DNA of 64,000 nucleotides from Acinetobacter modestus (GCF_014636095.1 NZ_BMDV01000001.1:186001-250000), one strand, 5' to 3'; shown: positions 35,850-45,447, numbered from the stretch's first letter. Numbers and translations: made by a program. The notes: a model not told the origin generated them from the letters alone.

Positions 35850-36866
35850 TTAAAGTCCCTGATTTTTCAAACGATTTGCTTGAGTACGATAAGGCGTAAC
35901 AGGGTTTTGTAAGAAGCCAACCAAGCCTAATATTTGATTGACTTCATCCAAGTGATTAAACGCATAATTATCACGAATAACTGTACCAAGATGACTCGAA
36001 CAGCGTGGAACTAAACCATCATTTTCACTAGGAATTAATAAAGATGTCGCTGTTAATGCATAATCCAATGGATCAAGCGCATTGGTAAATGGGCTCGTTC
36101 CACTCCATGAGTAATAACGGACACCATTAACCAACTCTGTACCTGAGCCACAAGCCGTTGTTGGAACAGCTGCTGGAAAACGTTGATTAAAGTTAGCAGA
36201 ACCACGTGTCGTTAATGAGTTTAACCCCGCGAGTGCATCCTGATCATAATAATGACCAGAACCAATTCCTACTAATGAGAAAAAGGCATTTACTCCCGCC
36301 GCGATAATAGGTGCAAGTGCAGGACCAACAGGTGATTTAACAACTGAATCTACGACATCTGCAACTTCTGAACCTTTAGTTGGACCACCAACAGCCGTCA
36401 CTGATGCCACTTTATCTGGCAATAAACTTGCAACATAACGAACTGATTGTGAACCATGACTATGGCCGATTAAATTTACTTTTTGAGCGCCTGTAATCGC
36501 AAGCACCTGTTTGGTTTGAAGTAATAATTGTTCACCACGTACTTCTGATGAATTAAAAGAAGCTTGTTGTGCGACAAATACATTGGCTCCATTACCAACG
36601 AGGTCCTCTGTAATTCCATTCCAATATTGCAATGGGCCTACAGCAGAAAAACCTGCCATTCCGTGAGCTAGTAAAATTGGATACTTGGTTTTAGCATAAC
36701 TAGATGTAACGTTAGTACTTCCACCAACCGTACAACTGCTTACGTTACAGTTTTGCCATGATGCTTTTGGTGCTAGAAAATCAAACAAACCTGCATGTAC
36801 AACAGATCCACTGCTTGCTAGCATACCCGTCATTAACACCATAGCATTTAAATATTTTTTCTTCAC
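35850..36866 (-). CDS. lipA: Secreted triacylglycerol lipase
   Basis: Extracellular esterase of the foldase-dependent bacterial lipase family (I.1/I.2 type). The 338-residue precursor has a signal peptide ending near VVHA (residue 25). The oxyanion region is ILLAHGMAGF, and the nucleophile is Ser136 in IGHSHGSQS. The catalytic Asp is probably that of SENDGLVP and the His that of NHLDEVN near the C-terminus; the Asp region also carries the calcium-site and disulfide features (PRCSSH, with the partner in TACGSGTE). It is co-directional with lifO and divergent from an AraC regulator. Confidence 0.95.
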   Translation of the reverse strand: MKKKYLNAMVLMTGMLASSGSVVHAGLFDFLAPKASWQNCNVSSCTVGGSTNVTSSYAKTKYPILLAHGMAGFSAVGPLQYWNGITEDLVGNGANVFVAQQASFNSSEVRGEQLLLQTKQVLAITGAQKVNLIGHSHGSQSVRYVASLLPDKVASVTAVGGPTKGSEVADVVDSVVKSPVGPALAPIIAAGVNAFFSLVGIGSGHYYDQDALAGLNSLTTRGSANFNQRFPAAVPTTACGSGTELVNGVRYYSWSGTSPFTNALDPLDYALTATSLLIPSENDGLVPRCSSHLGTVIRDNYAFNHLDEVNQILGLVGFLQNPVTPYRTQANRLKNQGL

Positions 36867-37143
36867 ATTTTGCTCCTAGCATTTTTCATTTTTATTACAA
36901 CGATTGAGTCCTTAAACTTTGTATGCGGATTCATTCCAAGCATACAAAAGACTTCAGAATTATACTCCCTTGCTAGATTGTATAAATTTTAGACTAAAAC
37001 AAAGCGTGCCAAAATCATAACAATACATGCCAAAATTTTGCTTGATTCGTAAAATTCCGATGAATGTACATTTTCAAATCACAACAGCTAGATTACTTTT
37101 TGATTTAGTTTGATCAGTTTTAAAATGGAATTTGCTTAAAACT

Positions 37144-38160
37144 ATGAGTATTCCCCGCCACCAACAGCATTTTATTAGTAGCTCTTATGTTCATGTATTA
37201 AGCGAAGTCGTATCTCGATGGAACATTAGCGCCGAAGAGTTATTTTGGGGAACAGGTGTAGAGACTGATCAATTACAAGATCTAAGCTATAAAATCAGCT
37301 TAAGTTCTTTTAAAAAGGTAATTACACGTACAATCGAATTAACAAAAGAAGATGGCATTGGATTCTATGCAGCAACGCAACTCAAGATTAGTTCTCATGG
37401 TTTATTAGGTTTAACTGCCGCAATATCTAAAAATGCACTCGATGCAATCACAACCATTAATCAATTTGTGAATTTACAATGCTCATTTGTCGAATTAAAT
37501 TTCGAAATAAAAGATGATCTTGCTTATTATCATATTACTTACGAGCCATCACTACTTAACTTCAATCATCAGATTGATGCTCAAGCCTATGAATTTAGTT
37601 GTACCTTTTTTCTAATCGGCTTTGTTCATCTTGTCAGATTATTTATTCCAAGTTTTAAACCGATTATAGATTTACAATGCAAATGTCCAAATTATTTTGC
37701 ACGCTTCAGCGATGTATTAGTCTCTTCTTTTGCAGAAATACGCTATCAACAACCCTTCACTCGATTAATTGCATCTGCTGAATTTTTAGATATGCCTTTA
37801 AGCATGGCTGACCCATTAACTGCAGAGAAATTTAAGTTGATTTGCCAAAAAGAATTAGACGATCTTGCTGCAACTCAAGATATCTTATATCGGGTCAAAT
37901 ATCTTATTGATGATCCGAATGAAGGTTTACTCAGTATCGAACAAGTCGCTGAAAAGTTAAATCTAACTAAGCGGACTTTACAACGCATGTTGCAAGAAAA
38001 ATCTATCAATTTTCAAATACTTTATGATGAAGTACGCAAACAAAAAGCAAAAAAACTGATGCTCAATCCTTTTATTACCAAAGATGAACTTGCTAAAAAA
38101 CTCGGTTACTCATCCCTTTCAAGTTTTAATCGGGCATATAAACGCTGGGAAATTGATTAA
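37144..38160 (+). CDS. AraC-type regulator, divergent from the lipase gene
   Basis: A 338-residue regulator with a PF12625-like sensor (VLSEVVSRWNISAEELFWG, GFYAATQLKISSHGLLGL) and a C-terminal AraC domain (SIEQVAEKLNLTKRTLQRML, KDELAKKLGYSSLSSFNRAYKRW). The protein ends right after the second helix-turn-helix, shorter than its paralogues. The start is the ATG at 37144; a TTG at 37132 is less likely. The 277-base gap to lipA makes it a good candidate lipase regulator. It is followed 57 bases later by a flavin reductase gene. Confidence 0.88.
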   Translation: MSIPRHQQHFISSSYVHVLSEVVSRWNISAEELFWGTGVETDQLQDLSYKISLSSFKKVITRTIELTKEDGIGFYAATQLKISSHGLLGLTAAISKNALDAITTINQFVNLQCSFVELNFEIKDDLAYYHITYEPSLLNFNHQIDAQAYEFSCTFFLIGFVHLVRLFIPSFKPIIDLQCKCPNYFARFSDVLVSSFAEIRYQQPFTRLIASAEFLDMPLSMADPLTAEKFKLICQKELDDLAATQDILYRVKYLIDDPNEGLLSIEQVAEKLNLTKRTLQRMLQEKSINFQILYDEVRKQKAKKLMLNPFITKDELAKKLGYSSLSSFNRAYKRWEID

Positions 38161-38217
38161 TCTTTTCGCCAAAGTTTATGCAACAATAATATCTACAATC
38201 AAGATCGTGGATATTAC

Positions 38218-38796
38218 ATGAGTAGCCCAGAAATCATAGCCGTTGAACTTGCTAAAGCCTATCGTTTACTGAATCATGGTCCAACTGTTTTAGTCTCAGC
38301 ACAGCATGGAAATGATAAGGATGTAATGGCTGCTGCTTGGGCATGTGCTTTGGAACTCACACCAGCTAAAGTCACTGTAGTGCTCGATAAAAGTACCAAA
38401 ACACGTCAGCTTGTGGAACAAAGTGGTTATTTTGCTTTACAAGTGCCTTGCTATGCGCAAATTGATATGGTACATCAACTCGGTACAATTAGTAAGTTTG
38501 ATCAACCAAACAAATTAGAAGATTGTAAAACCGAATTGTTCTATCAAGATGAACTTAACGTCCCTCTTGTAAGCGGTAGTATTGCTTGGCTTGTGTGTAA
38601 AGTCATTCCTGAGCCGCATAATCAGCAAACTCACGATTTATTTATAGGATCTGTTATTGCTGCATGGGCAGATTCAAGAGTCTTTCGTGATGGGCATTGG
38701 TATTTTGAAAACGCAGCCAAAGAATTACGTAGTCTTCATTATATTGCAGGTGGTACTTTCTATCTGATTGGGGAAGAAGTTAAAGCAAAATTATAA
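38218..38796 (+). CDS. Flavin reductase-like FMN-binding protein
   Basis: A 192-residue protein of the flavin-reductase-like split-barrel family. Family pattern seen: GPTVLVSAQHGNDKDVMAAAW, then TPAKVTVVLDKSTKTRQLVE and SGYFALQVP. Members bind FMN and either reduce flavins for a partner or act alone. No partner monooxygenase lies next door, and the substrate is unknown. ATG is preceded by GATCGTGGATATT; ribosome site is weak. Confidence 0.85.
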   Translation: MSSPEIIAVELAKAYRLLNHGPTVLVSAQHGNDKDVMAAAWACALELTPAKVTVVLDKSTKTRQLVEQSGYFALQVPCYAQIDMVHQLGTISKFDQPNKLEDCKTELFYQDELNVPLVSGSIAWLVCKVIPEPHNQQTHDLFIGSVIAAWADSRVFRDGHWYFENAAKELRSLHYIAGGTFYLIGEEVKAKL

Positions 38797-38806
38797 AACT
38801 AAAATT

Positions 38807-38839
38807 TAAGAAGCAATTTTTGACAAAGATTGTTTCTTA
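38807..38839. terminator. Weak hairpin between convergent genes
   Basis: TAAGAAGCAAT and ATTGTTTCTTA pair with one G-T wobble around an 11-base loop, overlapping the last codon of the minus-strand lipoprotein gene. Confidence 0.4.
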
Positions 38840-39409
38840 CTTTGATTCAATTTTCATTAACTCTGTATATAAACTATCTAAGAATTTCTGTTGCTGCGAA
38901 TTATCTTTAAAATAACGTTGATACAGCACGCTACAACTTTCGACATCAGCAATATTGGCTTTGTTAAATGACCAGTCCGTCGTATCCTTTACAGTAATAC
39001 CCAAATCGTCATCACAACTTTGCCACTGTCTAGAAAATCGCGTTTTTTTATGTTCTGCTAATTGATCAAAACTAGCATAAACAGAAAAACCCTTCATTTC
39101 TGAATTAAAGAATTTAGAAATCATCGTCACGGGCACACCACCCCAATCAATGGTTTGATCTTTTGGTAATTGAATTTCAGTTAACTTATCTTCTGCTAAC
39201 AAATGCTCCTGTTTACCTTCTTTACCTCGATATTTTTCGTAAGTTAAAGTTGTTCCTGCGGGCACAACTATTTTTTTCACGACCATCACCTGTTGGGTCG
39301 TATAGTATGGATAATTAGGATTTGAGTTGCCGCCTGTTGGATTCATATTTCCAACACAACCATTTAAAAACAAGCTAAGTGCAGAACAGATCAAAATTGG
39401 ATATTTCAT
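38837..39409 (-). CDS. Hypothetical lipoprotein
   Basis: A 190-residue protein with a lipoprotein signal (SLFLNGC, mature from Cys18) followed by a Gly/Asn/Pro-rich linker (NMNPTGGNSNPNYPYY). The folded part begins at QQVMVVKKIVVPAGTTL and contains two Cys near the end (SCDDDLG and ESCSVLYQ) that could pair. No family is recognised. It is transcribed alone; the preceding gap holds the terminator of the SDR gene. Confidence 0.75.
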   Translation of the reverse strand: MKYPILICSALSLFLNGCVGNMNPTGGNSNPNYPYYTTQQVMVVKKIVVPAGTTLTYEKYRGKEGKQEHLLAEDKLTEIQLPKDQTIDWGGVPVTMISKFFNSEMKGFSVYASFDQLAEHKKTRFSRQWQSCDDDLGITVKDTTDWSFNKANIADVESCSVLYQRYFKDNSQQQKFLDSLYTELMKIESK

Positions 39410-39514
39410 CTATACAACCCTCTATTGAGTGAATGAATGATTTGCAAAATTGCACAGAAACCAGCAGCAATACTAAAACTCAAACTTAGTTTATGAATAA
39501 ACCATATAAAAACA

Positions 39515-39548
39515 AAAACAGTTGTAAATTTTCATTTACAACTGTTTT
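39515..39548 (-). terminator. Intrinsic terminator after the SDR gene
   Basis: AAAACAGTTGTAAAT and its exact complement make a 15-bp stem with a four-base loop, with T runs on both strands, 31 bases beyond the SDR stop. Confidence 0.85.
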
Positions 39549-39579
39549 ATAAATTAATCTATAAATGATTTAAATAAAT

Positions 39580-40350
39580 TTATTTCGCAGCCATACGAAT
39601 ACCGCCATCTAAGCGGATCACTTCACCATTTAAATATGAATTTTCGGCAATATGCGCAACCAAACGACCAAATTCTTCAGGACGTCCCAAACGTGATGGA
39701 TAAGGCACCATTTGCCCTAAGGCATCTTGTACATTTTGCGGTAAGCCTTTCAGCATTGGAGTTTCCATAATCCCTGGTGCAATGGTTAAAACACGAATTT
39801 GATGACGTGCTAACTCGCGCGCAATCGGAAGCGTCATCGCAACTACAGCACCTTTTGATGCTGAATAAGCCGCTTGTCCAATTTGCCCATCAAAAGCAGC
39901 AACTGAAGCGGTATTTACAATCACCCCACGATCTTCATCACCTTCAGCAACGATATTTTTACTCATTGCATCTGCTGCGAAACGCAACATGTTAAATGTA
40001 CCCGTCACGTTGATATGTAATGTTTTTGAGAACATGGCTAAATCATGTACAGATTCTTTGCCTACAACTTTTGCTGAGGGTCCAATCCCTGCACAGTTGA
40101 TTAGCCCATATACCGCACCATGTTTTGCAACAACATCTTTAAAGAATTGCTCTGCAGCTTGCTCATCAGTTACATCTAATTTTACAAATTCAGCTTGCGC
40201 ACCTAATACCTGTACCTGCTGTTCACCCGCTTCAATATTCATATCGACTAAGGTAACCGTCGCACCTTGTTTAACGAGAACCTCTGCTGTTGCAGCCCCT
40301 AAACCAGAGCCACCACCAGTAATAACAAAATGTTTTCCTCGAATTTTCAT
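39580..40350 (-). CDS. Short-chain dehydrogenase, 3-hydroxyacyl-CoA dehydrogenase type 2-like
   Basis: A 256-residue NAD-dependent SDR. The cofactor motif is TGGGSGLGAA near residue 11; NCAGIG and the catalytic Ser in NTASVAAFDGQIG precede the active-site YSASK. The C-terminal GRPEEFGRLVAHI and LNGEVIRLDGGIRM are usual. The overall wording (KFV-like start, VAAFDGQIGQAAYSASKG) resembles 17-beta-HSD10/type 2 3-hydroxyacyl-CoA dehydrogenases, suggesting fatty-acid or branched-chain CoA substrates. It is divergent from an AraC regulator that may control it. Confidence 0.9.
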   Translation of the reverse strand: MKIRGKHFVITGGGSGLGAATAEVLVKQGATVTLVDMNIEAGEQQVQVLGAQAEFVKLDVTDEQAAEQFFKDVVAKHGAVYGLINCAGIGPSAKVVGKESVHDLAMFSKTLHINVTGTFNMLRFAADAMSKNIVAEGDEDRGVIVNTASVAAFDGQIGQAAYSASKGAVVAMTLPIARELARHQIRVLTIAPGIMETPMLKGLPQNVQDALGQMVPYPSRLGRPEEFGRLVAHIAENSYLNGEVIRLDGGIRMAAK

Positions 40351-40493
40351 CTAAATTTCCTCTTAAATTAAATATATAAATTTTTATAAGCGAGAGTAAA
40401 GCCAAGTTTTTTCCGATACAATTCCTAAAAGTAGCAAAAGTGATGCGACTTTTGAGCATTCAACCTATTTACTCTCCTATATTTTATTTCTAT

Positions 40494-41540
40494 ATGAGCA
40501 AAAGCACCGATCTCGATCTTAATTCTGCTAAGGATACAATTTCAATTGCTTTAATTCGTGAAGCATTGAGTGTTGCCGCAAGTCGAGGTTTAGATATTCT
40601 TCATATCGCTAATCAAGCAGGCGTTTCAGTCGAACTGCTCAGTTCAACTAAAGCCCGTGTTCCAGTGATGCAATGTGCACGATTGTGGATTGAGCTAGCA
40701 GAGCATATGAATGATGAGTTTCTAGGGATGGATTGCCACCCTATGCGCAGAGGGAGCTATAGCCTATTAGCAAAATTAGCATTCAGTGCCGAAACATTAG
40801 AACAAGCTATTCAAGAAATCTTAAAGTTTCTGAGTTTAGTGTTAGATGACATTCAAGGTGAATTGATTCAACAAGGTGCAAAAGCATACTTAATTCTGCA
40901 TGATCGTGAACATCCTAAACGAATGTTTACTTATTCGACTTATTTGATGTTAGTCCATAGTTTAATGTGTTGGCTAAGTGACCAGCGCATCCCTTTTCAA
41001 AAAATGACTTTTAAATGTCATCAACCTGTCGAAATACAGGATTATCGTGTTCGTTTTTGCGAAGATATTCAATTTAATGCTGATCAAAATCTCATTGAAT
41101 TTGATGCAAATTACCTCAAACACAAAATCAAAAAAGATAAACAGGCTTTAAATGACTTTCTCAGACAAACACCTTACAACCTAATCGTTCGCTTTAAAAA
41201 TGAAAATTCTTTAAGCTTGCAAATCCGTCGTCAACTGCTTTTACAACCACCCTCAGAGTGGGATGAACTCAAAGAAATTGCCCAACAACTGAATATGTCA
41301 ACAGCAACAATTCAACGCCGTTTAAAACAAGAAGGTGTGAGTTATCAGCAGCTTAAAAATGATATTCGCTGTGATATTGCAATTGAACGACTTAGCAAAA
41401 CTAATGACTCTATCCAAAGTATTAGTGATGATCTAAGTTTTCATGATCCAAGTGCATTTCATCGTGCTTTTAAAAAATGGACAGGAGTTAGCCCAGGTGC
41501 GTATCGTGCGAAAACACTATTTAGCAAAATAGAAGTTTAA
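40494..41540 (+). CDS. AraC-type regulator, divergent from the SDR gene
   Basis: A 348-residue regulator with a PF12625-like N-terminal sensor (LIREALSVAASRGLDILHIA, LWIELAEHMNDEFLGMDCHP) and a C-terminal AraC domain (ELKEIAQQLNMSTATIQRRL, SIQSISDDLSFHDPSAFHRAFKKW). The ATG at 40494 is chosen; a longer frame to 40440 has a hydrophobic leader not typical of the family. It probably regulates the adjacent dehydrogenase. Its 3' end overlaps the convergent prmC by four bases. Confidence 0.88.
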   Translation: MSKSTDLDLNSAKDTISIALIREALSVAASRGLDILHIANQAGVSVELLSSTKARVPVMQCARLWIELAEHMNDEFLGMDCHPMRRGSYSLLAKLAFSAETLEQAIQEILKFLSLVLDDIQGELIQQGAKAYLILHDREHPKRMFTYSTYLMLVHSLMCWLSDQRIPFQKMTFKCHQPVEIQDYRVRFCEDIQFNADQNLIEFDANYLKHKIKKDKQALNDFLRQTPYNLIVRFKNENSLSLQIRRQLLLQPPSEWDELKEIAQQLNMSTATIQRRLKQEGVSYQQLKNDIRCDIAIERLSKTNDSIQSISDDLSFHDPSAFHRAFKKWTGVSPGAYRAKTLFSKIEV

Positions 41541-42355
41541 ATAGTTTTTTGTCCTAGACTGACACGATCATTGCCACCATAATCCTTGATAGTCTGAATC
41601 TGCTTAAAACCTTGTTGTTCAAAAATATCTCGTACCGCTTGGCCTTGATCATAACCATGCTCAAGCACAATCCAACCATTGGGTTTAAGCCAATCTTTGC
41701 CTTGGTTAATAATGGTTTCAATATCCGCCATACCCTGCTTATCAGCAATCAAAGCACGCTCAGGTTCAGACTTGAGCTTTTGCATATGTACATCATCAGG
41801 ATCAATATAGGGCGGATTGGATACAATCAAATCAAACTGTTGCTGTTCTAAAGCCTCGAACCAAGTCCCACAAGCGAACTTCACCTGCATCAACCCATGC
41901 CGAACCGCATTATCCTTAGCTACATCCAAAGTCGGCGCATAAATATCAGTTGCAGTGACTTGCCATTTAGGACGTTCACATGCAAGTGCCAAAGCAATTG
42001 CACCTGTTCCTGTGCCTAGGTCAACAATATTCGCGTCTTGATCGAGTGGCAGTTTTAACACCGTTTCAACCAAAATTTCGGTATCTGGACGTGGCACTAG
42101 AGTGTCATGGGTGACTTTTAAATCCAACGTCCAAAAAGGTTGTGAACCTGTGACATAAGCCAATGGTTCGCCCTGTTCAATACGCGCAAGCCCTTCTAAA
42201 AAAGCGTGTTCCTGTATTTCAGTCAACTCTTGCTCAAGTCTTAATTTGAGTTCTAAAGCATTGATACCTAGTAGGTGTTCAAGTAACCATGCCGCCTCTT
42301 GACGTTCATAGCTATCAATTTCACCTTTGATTTCTAAGGCTTGAGCAATATTCAT
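41537..42355 (-). CDS. prmC: Release factor glutamine methyltransferase PrmC
   Basis: Methylates the Gln of the GGQ motif in release factors using S-adenosylmethionine. The 272-residue protein has an N-terminal helical bundle that binds the release factor and a Rossmann domain with VDLGTGTGAIALALA and the catalytic NPPY motif in LIVSNPPYID. Its ATG overlaps the prfA stop (TAATG), the standard prfA-prmC arrangement, so enzyme and substrate are made together. Confidence 0.95.
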   Translation of the reverse strand: MNIAQALEIKGEIDSYERQEAAWLLEHLLGINALELKLRLEQELTEIQEHAFLEGLARIEQGEPLAYVTGSQPFWTLDLKVTHDTLVPRPDTEILVETVLKLPLDQDANIVDLGTGTGAIALALACERPKWQVTATDIYAPTLDVAKDNAVRHGLMQVKFACGTWFEALEQQQFDLIVSNPPYIDPDDVHMQKLKSEPERALIADKQGMADIETIINQGKDWLKPNGWIVLEHGYDQGQAVRDIFEQQGFKQIQTIKDYGGNDRVSLGQKTI

Positions 42356-43443
42356 TAGCCGCCATTTTCCTGTGCAAGCATCGCCAACTGATCCGCCTGA
42401 TATTCACGATGTAAGCTATCGAGTAATTCAGTTAAATCACCTTCCATAATTGCATCTAACTTATATAAAGTCAGGTTAATACGGTGATCGGTCATGCGAC
42501 CTTGCGGATAGTTATAGGTACGAATACGCTCAGAGCGATCACCAGAACCGACCAAGTCACGGCGCATTTCAGAAGTTGCTGCATCAGCTGCCGCACGTTT
42601 TGCATTTTCTAACCGTGAGACTAAGAGAGCCATCGCTTTGGCTTTGTTCTTATGTTGCGAACGCTCTTCTTGACATTCCACTACCACACCCGATGGAATA
42701 TGGGTAATACGCACCGCAGAATCGGTTTTGTTAATATGCTGACCACCTGCACCTGATGCGCGATAGGTATCAATGCGCAGATCGGCGGGATTGATTTCAA
42801 CTGTGGTATCTACATCTACTTCTGGCAGAATCGCAACGGTACACGCTGAAGTGTGTACACGACCTTGAGATTCAGTCGCAGGTACACGTTGAACACGGTG
42901 TGCACCACTCTCAAATTTCAAACGGCCATAGACGCCTTCACCATCAATACGGCAAATGATTTCTTTATAACCACCATGCTCGCCTTCATTTTCAGAAAGT
43001 ACTTCAATACGCCAACTTTGTGTTTCAGCATATTTACTGTACATACGGAATAAATCACCCGAAAAGATCGCTGCTTCATCACCACCTGTTCCAGCACGAA
43101 TTTCAAGGTAGGCTGCATTAGCATCATTTGGATCTTTCGGAATCATTAGAACATTTAATTGTTCTTCGAGATCAACTAGAAGCGCTTTATTTTCTTTAAT
43201 TTCTTCTTCAGCCATATCTTTGAAATCGGGATCTGATTTCATTGTTTCAGCCGTTTCAATATCTTCTTCCGCTTGACGATATTTGCTCCAAACCTCAGTG
43301 ATTTCTGTTAAATCATTATGTTCGCGAGACAATTTACGAAAACGTTTATTGTCCGAAATTACTTCTACATCAGCGAGCAATGCAGTCAGCTCTTCGTGAC
43401 GATCACAAAGTTGATCTAGTCTTAAACGGAGTGATGCTTTCAT
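42355..43443 (-). CDS. prfA: Peptide chain release factor 1
   Basis: Recognises UAA and UAG stop codons and triggers peptide release. The 362-residue protein carries the GGQ motif ([17 protein letters not shown] near residue 235), the codon-recognition PAT-type tripeptide in RVPATESQG, and [10 protein letters not shown]. Full length. Unlike in E. coli it is not preceded by hemA. The 248-base gap upstream, shared with the divergent yiaA-like gene, must hold its promoter. Confidence 0.96.
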   Translation of the reverse strand: MKASLRLRLDQLCDRHEELTALLADVEVISDNKRFRKLSREHNDLTEITEVWSKYRQAEEDIETAETMKSDPDFKDMAEEEIKENKALLVDLEEQLNVLMIPKDPNDANAAYLEIRAGTGGDEAAIFSGDLFRMYSKYAETQSWRIEVLSENEGEHGGYKEIICRIDGEGVYGRLKFESGAHRVQRVPATESQGRVHTSACTVAILPEVDVDTTVEINPADLRIDTYRASGAGGQHINKTDSAVRITHIPSGVVVECQEERSQHKNKAKAMALLVSRLENAKRAAADAATSEMRRDLVGSGDRSERIRTYNYPQGRMTDHRINLTLYKLDAIMEGDLTELLDSLHREYQADQLAMLAQENGG

Positions 43444-43691
43444 GGGCGGAATATCTCAAAACTAAAGACTCAGTGCCAATCAAAATAATGAAGCACGAGC
43501 AAAATCAAAAAATTGCGCATAGTTTACAGATTCTAGGGCTTAAAAGACATAGAGAAACGGGCTAACTTACCCATTCGCTATCATTTCATCATAAATTGTT
43601 CAGTTTTGGTTGTGGACACTTGTTCTCGGATTTATGCCCCGATATAAATAATTAGGGACAAATAGAAAGATAAAACAACAGGATAATATGT

Positions 43692-44159
43692 ATGAATAAT
43701 TTTATTAATCGTCCAACCTCCGCATTTATTGCAGCAAGTTGGGTTGCTTTACTTGCTGGAGCGGTCGGATTCATGATCGGGCTATGGAATGCCAATATAC
43801 CATTACACGAAAAAGGCTATTATTTTGTTATCTTGCTATATGGACTATTTTCGGCAGCATCTTTGCAAAAAACAGTACGTGATAAACTGGAGGATATTCC
43901 TGTGACTGCCATTTATTATGGACTGTGCTGGGCCTCTATGGCGGTGTGTATCGTATTATTATTGATCAGCCTATGGAATGCTGACATGCTGATGAGCGAA
44001 AAAGGCTTTTATATCATGTCTTTTATGATGAGTTCATTCGGTGTAGTTGCCACGCAAAAGAATATCCGTGACTTAAATTATCTACGCCTGCAAACTGAAT
44101 TGAATCCACGAAGAATTAAATTAGAAGAATCGACGCAACAGAGCGAGCCTTTTGAATAA
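43692..44159 (+). CDS. YiaA/YiaB-family inner-membrane protein
   Basis: A 155-residue membrane protein built as two similar halves, each with two helices. The repeat can be seen as GLWNANIPLHEKGYYFVI in the first half and SLWNADMLMSEKGFYIMS in the second, each followed by a QK-x-x-RD segment (LQKTVRD, TQKNIRD). This duplication is typical of YiaA. Function unknown. AGGATAATATGT precedes the ATG. Confidence 0.9.
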   Translation: MNNFINRPTSAFIAASWVALLAGAVGFMIGLWNANIPLHEKGYYFVILLYGLFSAASLQKTVRDKLEDIPVTAIYYGLCWASMAVCIVLLLISLWNADMLMSEKGFYIMSFMMSSFGVVATQKNIRDLNYLRLQTELNPRRIKLEESTQQSEPFE

Positions 44160-44268
44160 ATTTTTATTGACTTTCAATGAATTAATTTATTATGAAAGAC
44201 TTATACAAACATCGATTTAATTCTAGTTATACAGAGATTGTGCTGTATGACTGTAGTTAGGTAATTTT

Positions 44269-44616
44269 ATGCCAGTTTTAGTTGGATTTATTTATGCGTT
44301 TTTCAATGTCCTTGGAATGGTGGCATATGCAGTTATGACTTTAAATCACACTTGGCTTCCAATTACTTTTCCAGAAATATTTTTTGCTTATGTACCGCTA
44401 GCTCTATTTGCAATCTACTTTCCTCTATACAAGTTAACCATTAATTTTAGATTGGCAGCCTTTTTCGGTCTAATACCCCCTTGGTTACTACTTCTTGTAA
44501 TTGTTTTACCACAAGCAGAAAGCTTTGATTTCCTAACTTCCTTACTATCAGCCTTTCTATTTATTTTTTTTATTGGCTTCCTAATTGAGGCAAAGCTTGG
44601 AACAATACCTAAATAG
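44269..44616 (+). CDS. Small hydrophobic membrane protein, unknown
   Basis: A 115-residue protein with about four membrane helices (roughly residues 5-22, 32-52, 60-80 and 88-106) and a short basic tail. TTAGGTAATTTT before the ATG gives a good ribosome site. It contains no recognised motif. Lies 109 bases after the YiaA-like gene. Confidence 0.65.
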   Translation: MPVLVGFIYAFFNVLGMVAYAVMTLNHTWLPITFPEIFFAYVPLALFAIYFPLYKLTINFRLAAFFGLIPPWLLLLVIVLPQAESFDFLTSLLSAFLFIFFIGFLIEAKLGTIPK

Positions 44617-44733
44617 TCGCACACGCTGACCCACTAAAATGTGAGTAGCTTAACTTAACAACATCAGAAAGATATATGCAGAATCTTGAAAATCAAAAAT
44701 TTGCCTAAAATGCTTCAGTGAGAATCAAGTTAG

Positions 44734-44906
44734 AGAGAAGATGCTTCTTATTGGCAAGATCAGTCCTAAAGTGCCCTTGAAGAACGAGTAGGCTATCAGC
44801 GTAAAGACCAACTTTTTGTTGACGAACATAGTTTTATCCACTAACCAAAACCAACCTACATTTTTCAATCTACCTTGAAACACAACAACCACAAACTCGT
44901 CACTAA
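44734..44906 (+). pseudogene. Possible remnant of a decayed gene
   Basis: The 393-base gap before the glycine-zipper gene has no intact ORF, but the plus strand keeps protein-like text in pieces: EDASYWQDQS, a stop at 44767, ALEERVGYQRKDQLFVDEH to a stop at 44842, then, after a one-base shift at about 44841, LTKTNLHFSIYLETQQPQTR to a stop at 44904. The charged, non-repetitive composition looks like decayed coding sequence. The original gene was not identified. Confidence 0.3.
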
Positions 44907-45009
44907 AATCCAATAATTAAAGCTGTGTTCTTCACAATTCCTCTCTCAAACTTTGTTACATTTGCCTCAATTACAAAAGATGTCCTATCACTAGGAACAT
45001 GGAGTCAAA

Positions 45010-45441
45010 ATGAAAGCGAATATTTTCTTATTGAGCGCAATTTTAGCAAGCTCAACTTTAGCAACCAGCGTGTATGCTGATAATGCAACACGTGTTGCAG
45101 CAACTTCTGCTTTAGGTAGTGTTGTTGGTACAGCAATTGGTAAAGAAATTGGTGGTAATAATGGTGCGATGATTGGTTCTGCTGTCGGTGGTGCTGGTGG
45201 CGCGGCGGCCGCAAGTAGCAAACGTACTCGTACTGAAGCTGCGATTGGCGGTGGTCTAGGTGGTGTTGGTGGCTACACTGTTGGTAAAAATGTAGGTGGA
45301 ACCACTGGTGGATATATTGGAGCGGCTGCTGGTGCAGCGGGCGGTGCAGCATTAGGTCGTCAAGTTGGTCAAGATCGTGATTATGACAATCGCCAAGATA
45401 ACAAACGTCATTGGAAAAAGAAAAAGCATCGTCATCATTGA
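45010..45441 (+). CDS. Glycine-zipper envelope protein with a basic, His-rich tail
   Basis: A 143-residue exported protein. The signal peptide is cleaved after about SVYA (residue 23). The mature part is almost all Gly/Ala with repeated GxxxG spacing (GSVVGTAIGKEIGG, AAIGGGLGGVGGYTVGK, AAAGAAGGAALGRQVG), the glycine-zipper pattern that packs membrane helices. The tail after residue 120 is charged (QDRDYDNRQDNKRHWKK) and ends in KKKHRHH, a basic, His-rich end that could bind metal or anionic surfaces. No lipobox. It has a strong terminator and its own ribosome site (ATGGAGTCAAA). Confidence 0.85.
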   Translation: MKANIFLLSAILASSTLATSVYADNATRVAATSALGSVVGTAIGKEIGGNNGAMIGSAVGGAGGAAAASSKRTRTEAAIGGGLGGVGGYTVGKNVGGTTGGYIGAAAGAAGGAALGRQVGQDRDYDNRQDNKRHWKKKKHRHH

Positions 45442-45447
45442 TCATTC

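Noticed and set aside
43380-43565. 61-codon plus-strand ORF over the prfA start
   Set aside because: Lies largely inside prfA on the other strand, without ribosome site or recognisable sequence.
44725-44913. 62-codon minus-strand ORF, possible transposase piece
   Set aside because: Composition is low-complexity and matches no transposase motif; the plus strand reads more like decayed coding sequence. No insertion-sequence ends were seen anywhere in the window.
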